Assembly: GCA_964545205.1 (NCBI GenBank)
Contig: CAZJFH010000041.1
Span: 1-44,554 of the forward strand
Source of the DNA: CAZJFH01 sp964545205
GTDB lineage: Bacteria > Pseudomonadota > Alphaproteobacteria > Rhodospirillales > Magnetospirillaceae
Reading direction: 5' to 3'
DNA: 44,554 nt
How positions within the stretch are numbered: position 1 is the first letter of the stretch; the number at the start of each line of letters is the position of its first letter. This document shows positions 36,732 through 44,554 of the stretch, piece after piece. The position numbers and the translations under genes were made by a program. The notes under the pieces are model-generated. The model was given only the letters and a program-made list of their open reading frames with translations, made no database searches and was not told the origin of the DNA.

Positions 36732-37103
36732 ATGATCACAGTCGTTCTCGTCATCCATTTGCTCATCGCCATCGCCATGGTGGCCGTCATCCTGCTGCAG
36801 CGCAGCGAAGGGGGCGCCCTCGGCATCGGCGGCGGCGGCGGCGGCGGCGGCGGCGTCATGAGCGGCCGCGCGGCCGGCAATCTGCTGACCCGCACCACCG
36901 GCATCCTGGCGGCGGCGTTCTTCGCCACCAGCATGGTGCTCGCCATCCTGGCCAACAACACCGAGCCCCAGCGCTCGATCCTCGACGATCCTTCCCTGGC
37001 GCTGCCGCCGGCGGGCAAGGCCGAGCCGGGCGAGACCCCGGCGCCATCGGCGATTCCCGCCGAGCCGCAGGCCCCGGCGGCCCCGGCGGTGCCGACGCGC
37101 TGA
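36732..37103 (+). CDS. secG: Preprotein translocase subunit SecG
   Basis: 123 residues. Two membrane helices (about 2-21 and 57-74) flank the conserved loop LLQRSEGGALGIGGG, which here carries an exceptional run of nine glycines before VMSGRAAGNLLTRTT. A Pro/Ala-rich cytoplasmic tail (about 80-123) follows. SecG assists SecYE in protein export at the inner membrane. The tpiA-secG-pyrG order is standard in alphaproteobacteria. A GGTGGAG site lies just before the ATG. Confidence 0.95.
   Translation: MITVVLVIHLLIAIAMVAVILLQRSEGGALGIGGGGGGGGGVMSGRAAGNLLTRTTGILAAAFFATSMVLAILANNTEPQRSILDDPSLALPPAGKAEPGETPAPSAIPAEPQAPAAPAVPTR
36828..36855 (+). repeat. GGC trinucleotide tract inside secG
   Basis: About nine consecutive GGC codons encode the polyglycine loop of SecG. 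Such tracts can gain or lose units by replication slippage; gains and losses would stay in frame. Confidence 0.8.
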
Positions 37104-37158
37104 TTGCGTGGATCGAGCGGTAGCGAGCCGCCCGATCCGAGGGTATCTTTGCACCGGC

Positions 37159-37214
37159 GGCGGCGCCGCGGCGCCGCCACCACATCGACTTGTCCGGCCC
37201 CCGGCTGCGGGGGC
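37159..37214 (+). promoter_or_regulatory. Two strong GC hairpins in the pyrG leader
   Basis: Hairpin 1 (37159-37178, GGCGGCGCC / GGCGCCGCC arms) and hairpin 2 (37197-37214, GCCCCCG / CGGGGGC, 4-nt loop) lie within 80 bp of the pyrG start, the second only 20 bp before it. Neither has a T-tract. They may act as a leader control element or merely end secG transcripts. Confidence 0.4.
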
Positions 37215-37234
37215 GCCTAGGTGATCGGCGGTTC

Positions 37235-38860
<1,626 letters not shown>

Positions 38861-38869
38861 AACAAGGAA

Positions 38870-38952
38870 ACCACAGAGACACAGAGGCGCAGAGGGATCG
38901 CCGAGAATGATTTGTCCTCTGTGCCGTCTCTGTGTCTCTGTGCCTCTGTGGT
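38870..38952. repeat. CACAGAG-type long inverted repeat between pyrG and kdsA
   Basis: The left arm (38870-38895) is ACCACAGAGACACAGAGG followed by CGCAGAGG. The right arm (38915-38952) is an inverted version containing CCTCTGTGCC and GTGTCTCTGTGCCTCTG. Units of CACAGAG recur throughout. I recognise it as a widespread bacterial intergenic repeat. It ends 8 bp before the kdsA ATG. Confidence 0.85.
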
Positions 38953-38960
38953 GAACTGAC

Positions 38961-39785
38961 ATGCTGAACCGCCACGTCAAAATCGGAAACCTCACCCTCG
39001 GCAACGACCTGCCGCTGGTCCTGATCGCCGGGCCGTGCCAGATGGAGAGCCGCGAGCACGCGCTGGAGACCGCCGGCGCGCTGGTCGCGATGTGCGCCAG
39101 CCTCGGCCTGCCGCTGATCTACAAGACCAGCTTCGACAAGGCCAACCGCACCTCGGTGTCGGGCCGGCGCGGCGTCGGCCTCGACGCGGCGCTGCCGGTC
39201 TTCGCCGAAATCCGCGAGCGGTTCGGCTGCCCGGTGCTGACCGACATCCACACCGAAGCCCAGTGCGCGCCGGTGGCCGAGGTGGTGGACGTGCTGCAGA
39301 TCCCCGCCTTCCTGTGCCGCCAGACCGACCTCCTGCTGGCGGCCGGCCGCACGGGGCGGGTCGTCAACGTCAAGAAGGGCCAGTTCCTGGCGCCCTGGGA
39401 CATGGCCCGCGTCGCCGAGAAGGTCGCCAGCACCGGCAACGACAACATCGTGCTGACCGAGCGCGGCTCCAGCTTCGGCTACAACACCCTGGTCGCCGAC
39501 ATGCGCGCCCTGCCGCAGATGGCGGCGACCGGCTATCCGGTGGTGATGGACGCCACGCATTCGGTGCAGCAGCCGGGCGGCCAGGGCGCGTCTTCGGGCG
39601 GCGACCGCGCGATGGCGCCGGTGATGGCCCGCGCCGCGGTGGCGGTCGGCGTCGCCGGCGTGTTCATCGAGACCCACCCCGACCCCGACAACGCCCCCTC
39701 CGACGGGCCGAACATGATCGCGCTGAAGGACATGCCGGCGCTGCTGGAAATGCTGCAGAAGCTCGACCGGGTCGTGAAGGGGTAA
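38961..39785 (+). CDS. kdsA: 3-deoxy-8-phosphooctulonate (Kdo-8-phosphate) synthase
   Basis: A 274-residue enzyme condensing arabinose 5-phosphate with phosphoenolpyruvate for the Kdo of lipopolysaccharide. Landmarks are LVLIAGPCQMESREHALE, IYKTSFDKANRTS, GCPVLTDIHTEAQCAPVAEV, QIPAFLCRQTDLL, NVKKGQFLAPWDM and VVMDATHSVQQPGG. The cysteine in AGPCQ and the later D/H ligands suggest the metal-using class, though this was not checked residue by residue. Its only ribosome-binding sequence, GGTGAA, lies at the very end of the dispersed repeat 38870-38952. Confidence 0.97.
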   Translation: MLNRHVKIGNLTLGNDLPLVLIAGPCQMESREHALETAGALVAMCASLGLPLIYKTSFDKANRTSVSGRRGVGLDAALPVFAEIRERFGCPVLTDIHTEAQCAPVAEVVDVLQIPAFLCRQTDLLLAAGRTGRVVNVKKGQFLAPWDMARVAEKVASTGNDNIVLTERGSSFGYNTLVADMRALPQMAATGYPVVMDATHSVQQPGGQGASSGGDRAMAPVMARAAVAVGVAGVFIETHPDPDNAPSDGPNMIALKDMPALLEMLQKLDRVVKG

Positions 39786-39836
39786 GCGCCCCCCGGCGTT
39801 CCCGCTTGACGAGGTTCTTTCGCCCCATGAGTCGGC

Positions 39837-39865
39837 TTGCGCATCCTCGCCCATGCCGCTATGTC
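39837..39865 (+). promoter_or_regulatory. Candidate eno promoter
   Basis: TTGCGC (39837-39842) and TATGTC (39860-39865) are separated by exactly 17 nt, 45 bp before the eno start. Each box matches 3-4 consensus bases. Confidence 0.35.
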
Positions 39866-39909
39866 AGTGCGCAACTGCAACATCGCCCGTTGCGACGAAG
39901 GGGAGACAC

Positions 39910-41190
<1,281 letters not shown>

Positions 41191-41196
41191 TCCGGC

Positions 41197-41231
41197 GGCT
41201 CTCCCTCCGCCCAGCCGGGAGAGGGAGAGCC
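41197..41231. terminator. Strong hairpin after eno
   Basis: A perfect 11-bp inverted repeat (GGCTCTCCCTC / GAGGGAGAGCC) with a 13-nt loop begins 6 bp after the eno stop. It lacks a T-tract. The GGGAGAGGG core resembles the repeat family at 20361-20495, so it may be a degenerate copy acting as a transcript end or stabiliser. Confidence 0.5.
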
Positions 41232-41331
41232 AAGCCGACCTGAGTCATTTCTGCAACAGTCGCGACTCGGCGGAATCCCTGGACGTCGGCGCGATTGACG
41301 GCGGGAATCGCGGTGTGATTCACTGGCGCCC

Positions 41332-41652
41332 ATGTCGCTGCTGATCGAACTGCGCCGTCGCTCCCGCACCCTCGTCGGCCCCCTGCTCGGGGCCTGCGCG
41401 GTGGCGTATTTCGCCTATCACACCGTGCAGGGCGACCGCGGATTGCTGGCGTGGTTCCGGCTGCGCCACGAGATCGCCGAGGCGGAACAGACATTGGCCC
41501 GGCTCAAGGCGCAACGGGCGGCGATGGAGCATCGCGCCTCGCTGCTGCGCCCCGAAAGCCTCGATCCCGACCTGCTGGAAGAGCGCGCCCGCGCCATGCT
41601 GAACATGGGCCGCGAGGACGAGCTCATCATCCTGCTCGACCCCAAGAGCTGA
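41332..41652 (+). CDS. ftsB: Cell division protein FtsB/DivIC (septum formation initiator family)
   Basis: A 106-residue bitopic protein. A short basic cytoplasmic start (MSLLIELRRRSRTL) is followed by one membrane helix (about 14-31), a periplasmic coiled coil (about 43-72, LRHEIAEAEQTLARLKAQRA) and the family tail DLLEERARAMLNMGREDELI. It joins FtsL and FtsQ in the divisome and helps activate septal wall synthesis. The eno-ftsB order is conserved in proteobacteria. It converges on the Crp-family gene. Confidence 0.9.
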   Translation: MSLLIELRRRSRTLVGPLLGACAVAYFAYHTVQGDRGLLAWFRLRHEIAEAEQTLARLKAQRAAMEHRASLLRPESLDPDLLEERARAMLNMGREDELIILLDPKS

Positions 41653-41703
41653 CTTTCCCGTCGCCCCCGCGGAGGCGGGCCACGGCGAAAGGTCGCGCCT
41701 CCG

Positions 41704-41741
41704 AAAAAGTTGAAGGGCGGTGCCGGGGAGCACCGCCCTTC
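41704..41741 (-). terminator. Rho-independent terminator of the Crp-family gene
   Basis: A perfect 12-bp stem (GAAGGGCGGTGC / GCACCGCCCTTC, 6-nt loop, 41712-41741) is followed on the minus strand by AACTTTTTC. It lies 35 bp past the regulator stop and may also stop ftsB transcripts from the other side. Confidence 0.88.
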
Positions 41742-41776
41742 GACTGCAGACCGCCCACAGGGGGGGGAGGGGGGTG

Positions 41777-42460
41777 TCAAGCGGCCTGCAGGTTCAGCCA
41801 TATGTTGCGCCCGTCGAAGCGGGCGATGTTCTGTTCCTCGAGCCGGCGGATGCCGCGCGAGATGCCTTCCGGGCTGGTGCCGATCATCGCCGCCAGTTCG
41901 CGCTTCAGGACCGGCACCCGGAACTCGATGCTGGCGCGCTCCTGGTCGTCGCTGCCGGCCAGCCGGCGCAGCAGCCAGTAGAGCCGCTCGGGCACGTCCG
42001 AGGTGCACAGCCGGCAGATCGTGTCCTCGTAGGACTGCAGCTCCTTGGCCGCCTGTTCCAGCGTGAAGTCGAAGGCCTGCGGATCGCGATGCAGCGATTC
42101 CATGAACACGTCGCGCGGGATGAACACCGCCTTGGTCGGGCTCAGCGCCTGGGCGCTGTTGCGGTGGACGCCGCCGGCCAGCACGTCGCCCCACGACACC
42201 AGCGTGCCGGGGCGGATCAGGCCGAGGATCGTGAAGGCGCCGTCGTCGTTAACACGCTGCAGCGACACCAGGCCGGACTGCAGGTAATAGATGCCCTGGC
42301 AGGGGTCGCCCTGATGGAACACGAAGCGGCGCTTGCGATAGTCCACCGCGCGGGCGGCGCCGTTGCGCAGCAGTCCCGCGACGAAGCGTTCACCGGCGTC
42401 GCCGGTCCCGCCGTCGAGGGGCGGGCGGCGGGTTTGTGTGTTGGCGCAGACGTCTCGCAT
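41777..42460 (-). CDS. Crp/Fnr family transcription regulator
   Basis: 227 residues. The cyclic-nucleotide-binding-like beta roll spans about 35-130 (KRRFVFHQGDPCQGIYYLQSG, GRGxx-like LGLIRPGTLVSWGDVLAGG). A dimer helix follows, then a winged helix-turn-helix (about 184-222; KRELAAMIGTSPEGISRGIRRLEEQNI). It lacks the N-terminal cysteine cluster of Fnr, and the beta roll lacks the full cAMP-binding RSA pattern. The signal is therefore unknown; C54, C148 and C151 are present. A GAGG site 5 nt before the ATG fits. Divergent from pdhA with 477 bp between. Confidence 0.9.
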   Translation of the reverse strand: MRDVCANTQTRRPPLDGGTGDAGERFVAGLLRNGAARAVDYRKRRFVFHQGDPCQGIYYLQSGLVSLQRVNDDGAFTILGLIRPGTLVSWGDVLAGGVHRNSAQALSPTKAVFIPRDVFMESLHRDPQAFDFTLEQAAKELQSYEDTICRLCTSDVPERLYWLLRRLAGSDDQERASIEFRVPVLKRELAAMIGTSPEGISRGIRRLEEQNIARFDGRNIWLNLQAA

Positions 42461-42801
42461 GAACCTCAGCTCCCTTTGACTGCCGGCGCAAGAGCCGGGA
42501 TCCGGGCCGGCATGCCGGGGCGCGCGGCGCCAGGCAGTCCGATCCGATCAAAGCCAACCAGTTCCGCGGGCGAAATCCGCACGCACCCTTCCCGTTCTCT
42601 TCGACCGCGCGATTCCGTTCGGCCCGCGCGGCATTGTTCGTTGTCGGCACATTACGCAACCCTGGCTGAATGGAACCTGAACGCTTTGGGAGGAGGGGGG
42701 CATGGCGAATTGCACATCACCCCTATCTCTTCGGCATGGGTGGACGCGCCGGTCCGGCGGCGCGATCATGGCGGATTGCGGTTTGTTGCGCCGGCGGGGC
42801 A

Positions 42802-42847
42802 GTTAACCGAAATTTAGTTAACGTGCAAATGGGTATGACGAAACAAT
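42802..42847 (+). promoter_or_regulatory. Candidate pdhA promoter with twin GTTAAC motifs
   Basis: GTTAAC occurs twice, 9 nt apart. TTAACG (42818-42823) and AACAAT (42842-42847) form a 4/6 plus 4/6 promoter with an 18-nt spacer. TTAA-N7-TTAG (42803-42813 and onward) is one base off the CtrA consensus TTAA-N7-TTAA, so cell-cycle control is conceivable but weakly supported. Confidence 0.35.
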
Positions 42848-42855
42848 AACTTAGG

Positions 42856-42888
42856 ATGAATTGCGCCCTTGCGCGGCACGCAATTCAT
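42856..42888. promoter_or_regulatory. Perfect 10-bp inverted repeat in the pdhA leader
   Basis: ATGAATTGCG (42856-42865) and CGCAATTCAT (42879-42888) are exact reverse complements separated by 13 nt, 50 bp before the pdhA start. It can be a dimeric repressor operator or an RNA hairpin in the pdh leader. Confidence 0.6.
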
Positions 42889-42937
42889 GGGTACATCGAC
42901 ACGCAGACGGGGCCGTTTCGGCACTTCGGGAGGATCC

Positions 42938-43948
42938 ATGGCCACACCACGACGCAAAGGCCGCGGCGCACCCGCGGCGACGCAGCTCACGCCCGAGCAG
43001 TTGAAGGCGTTCTACCGCGACATGCTGCTGATCCGCCGCTTCGAGGAGAAGGCGGGCCAGCTCTACGGCATGGGCCTGATCCAGGGCTTCTGCCATCTCT
43101 ACATCGGCCAGGAAGCGGTCGTCGTCGGTCTGCAGGCCTTGTGCACCGAGGCCGACAGCGTGATCACCAGCTATCGCGACCACGGCCACATGCTGGCCTG
43201 CGGCATGGATCCGAAGGGCGTGATGGCCGAGCTGACCGGGCGCATCGGCGGCTACTCGAAGGGCAAGGGCGGCTCGATGCACATGTTCAGCCGCGAGAAG
43301 GGCTTCTACGGCGGCCACGGCATCGTCGGCGGCCAGGTGCCGCTGGGCACCGGACTGGCCTTCGCCCACCGCTACCGCGAGGACGGCGGCATCAACCTGT
43401 GCTACCTGGGCGACGGCGCCGTCAACCAGGGCCAGGTCTACGAGTCGTTCAACATGGCGGCGCTGTGGAAGCTTCCCGTCGTCTACGTCATCGAGAACAA
43501 CAAATACGCCATGGGCACCTCGTCCGAGCGCCACTCGGCGACCAAGGAGCTGTTCCGCCGCGGCGAGGCCTACGGCATTCCCGGCAAGGCCGTCGACGGC
43601 ATGAGCGTCGTCGAGGTCTACCAGGAATCCCGCGCCGCGCTCGAGCACGTGCGCAGCGGCAAGGGGCCGTTCGTGCTCGAGATGAAGACCTACCGCTACC
43701 GCGGCCACTCGATGTCGGATCCGGCCAAGTACCGGTCGAAGGAAGAGGTCGCCAAGATGCGCGAGCAGCACGACCCGATCGACCAGCTCAAGACCCGGCT
43801 GCTGGCCGACGGCATCGTCGACGAGGCGGCGCTGAAGGAGATCGACAAGGAGGTCAAGGCCATCGTCAGCGAGGCCGCCGACTTCTCGCAGTCCAGCCCC
43901 GAGCCCGACCCGTCGGAGCTCTGGACCGACATTCTGATCGAAGGGTGA
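42938..43948 (+). CDS. pdhA: Pyruvate dehydrogenase E1 component, alpha subunit
   Basis: 336 residues. With PdhB it forms the thiamine-diphosphate-dependent E1 that decarboxylates pyruvate and acetylates the lipoyl group of E2. It has FYRDMLLIRRFEEKAGQLY, GFCHLYIGQEAV, YRDHGHMLACG and KGGSMHMFS. The ThDP motif begins GDGAVNQGQVYESFNMAALW and ends VIENN. The phosphorylation-loop-like YRYRGHSMSDPAKYR is also present. GGGAGGA 3-4 nt before the ATG sets the start; an upstream start adding 23 Arg/Gly-rich residues is less likely. pdhB begins 5 bp after its stop. Confidence 0.97.
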   Translation: MATPRRKGRGAPAATQLTPEQLKAFYRDMLLIRRFEEKAGQLYGMGLIQGFCHLYIGQEAVVVGLQALCTEADSVITSYRDHGHMLACGMDPKGVMAELTGRIGGYSKGKGGSMHMFSREKGFYGGHGIVGGQVPLGTGLAFAHRYREDGGINLCYLGDGAVNQGQVYESFNMAALWKLPVVYVIENNKYAMGTSSERHSATKELFRRGEAYGIPGKAVDGMSVVEVYQESRAALEHVRSGKGPFVLEMKTYRYRGHSMSDPAKYRSKEEVAKMREQHDPIDQLKTRLLADGIVDEAALKEIDKEVKAIVSEAADFSQSSPEPDPSELWTDILIEG

Positions 43949-43953
43949 CGCGA

Positions 43954-44554
43954 ATGCCGATCCAAGTCCTGATGCCCGCGCTGTCGCCGACGATGACCGA
44001 GGGCAAGCTCGCCAAGTGGCTCAAGAAGGAGGGCGAGCAGGTCTCGTCCGGCGACGTGATCGCCGAAATCGAGACCGACAAGGCCACGATGGAGTTCGAG
44101 GCGGTCGAAGAGGGCACCATCGGCAAGATCCTGGTCGCCGAGGGCACCGAGGGCGTCGCCGTCAACCAGCCGATCGCCCTGCTGCTCGAAGAGGGCGAGT
44201 CCGAGGCCGATCTCGGCAAGGTGATGGAAGGCCCGCGCGCCACGACGGCGCCGGTCCAGCCGGAGGCCAAGACCTCGATGCCGCCGGCCCCGGCCGCCCC
44301 CGCCGCCGCCCCGGCGGCGCCGGCCGCCGAGCGCGACTATTCCGGCCCCATGGTCAAGAAGACGGTGCGCGAGGCCCTGCGCGACGCCATGGCCCACGAG
44401 ATGCGCGCCGACGCCGACGTCTTCCTGATGGGCGAGGAGGTCGGCCAGTACCAGGGCGCCTACAAGGTCAGCCAGGGCCTGCTCGACGAGTTCGGGCCGA
44501 AGCGGGTGATCGACACGCCGATCACCGAATACGGCTTCACCGGCCTCGGCGTCG
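43954..44554 (+). CDS. pdhB: Pyruvate dehydrogenase E1 component, beta subunit with N-terminal lipoyl domain (truncated by window end)
   Basis: The first 200 residues are visible. Residues 1-80 are a biotinyl/lipoyl domain with the modified lysine in IETDKATMEFEAVEEG. A Pro/Ala-rich swinging linker (about 95-128) follows. From about residue 130 the E1 beta transketolase-like domain starts (KKTVREALRDAMAHEMRADADVFLMGEEVGQYQGAYKV, TPITEYGFTGLGV). A lipoyl domain on E1 beta is characteristic of alphaproteobacterial PDH complexes. The gene runs off the right edge; the missing part should contain the rest of the beta domain. Confidence 0.96.
   Translation, partial: MPIQVLMPALSPTMTEGKLAKWLKKEGEQVSSGDVIAEIETDKATMEFEAVEEGTIGKILVAEGTEGVAVNQPIALLLEEGESEADLGKVMEGPRATTAPVQPEAKTSMPPAPAAPAAAPAAPAAERDYSGPMVKKTVREALRDAMAHEMRADADVFLMGEEVGQYQGAYKVSQGLLDEFGPKRVIDTPITEYGFTGLGV

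Larger units (their letters stand above)
42461..42937. other. 477-bp divergent intergenic region before pdhA
   Basis: No gene is supported. The left half is GC-rich and holds the leader of the Crp-family gene. The right end (about 42800-42890) is AT-rich with paired GTTAAC sites at 42802-42807 and 42817-42822, a possible promoter TTAACG-N18-AACAAT (42818-42847) and a 10-bp inverted repeat at 42856-42888. GGGAGGA sits just before pdhA. Confidence 0.7.

Noticed and set aside
41777..42460. Assignment of the Crp-family regulator as oxygen-sensing Fnr or FnrL
   Set aside because: The N-terminal cysteine cluster that holds the 4Fe-4S centre is absent; only one N-terminal cysteine is present.

Overview
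The window is chromosomal DNA from a high-GC (roughly 70 percent) alphaproteobacterium. The evidence is the gene content and order: gatCAB, a RegB/RegA redox two-component pair, DUF2336 and DUF1465 proteins, a clpS-clpA pair, a PpiD-type foldase followed by trpE, secG-pyrG-kdsA-eno-ftsB-pdhA-pdhB with a lipoyl domain fused to the E1 beta subunit, a phasin, and a ROSE-type RNA thermometer before a small heat-shock gene. The dispersed palindromes are of kinds I associate with alphaproteobacterial genomes. A Rhodospirillales-like lineage is a reasonable guess; the genus cannot be fixed by eye. I see no rRNA or tRNA gene, CRISPR array, transposase, integrase or prophage gene.

Layout. 1-1882: small proteins, an alanine-rich outer-membrane lipoprotein and an unknown membrane protein. 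1980-7092, minus strand: gatC-gatA-gatB, azlC-azlD (branched-chain amino acid export) and upp (uracil salvage), interrupted by two palindromic repeat blocks. 7264-8767: a DsbA-fold isomerase and two small acidic secreted proteins. 8920-13373: a signalling cluster with a histidine kinase carrying an ethylene-receptor-type membrane domain, then regB, regA and a DUF2336 gene. 13377-16748: hppD, a penicillin-binding D-Ala-D-Ala carboxypeptidase with a SPOR domain, and a lipoprotein. 16853-20282: phasin, clpS and clpA. 20613-25721: a hybrid histidine kinase, then a tightly packed set of CoA transferase, amino-acid racemase, YjbQ and DksA-like genes. 25728-30399: a PH-like membrane protein, an MFS exporter, small unknowns, hsp20, a DUF1465 gene and a copper chaperone. 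30378-35676, minus strand: a Cache-domain kinase, trpE and the PpiD-like foldase. 35874-44554: tpiA, secG, pyrG, kdsA, eno, ftsB, a divergent Crp/Fnr regulator, pdhA and a truncated pdhB.

Function. The right third is core metabolism and envelope biogenesis: glycolysis (tpiA, eno), entry to the TCA cycle (pdhAB), CTP and Kdo synthesis, secretion and division. The middle adds protein quality control (clpSA, hsp20) and storage-polymer physiology (phasin). The left-centre is sensory, with four histidine kinases in the window.

The observations most worth following are: (1) the kinase at 8920, whose membrane domain retains the plant ETR1 copper/ethylene residues at identical spacing and sits directly before regBA; (2) a ROSE thermometer at 29459-29556; (3) a PhaR-type operator overlapping the phasin promoter; (4) a perfect 10-bp inverted repeat before pdhA; and (5) several dispersed palindrome families, one of which appears to supply the kdsA ribosome binding site. 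I do not find a convincing wholly new multi-gene system. The ethylene-type kinase next to RegBA is the nearest candidate.
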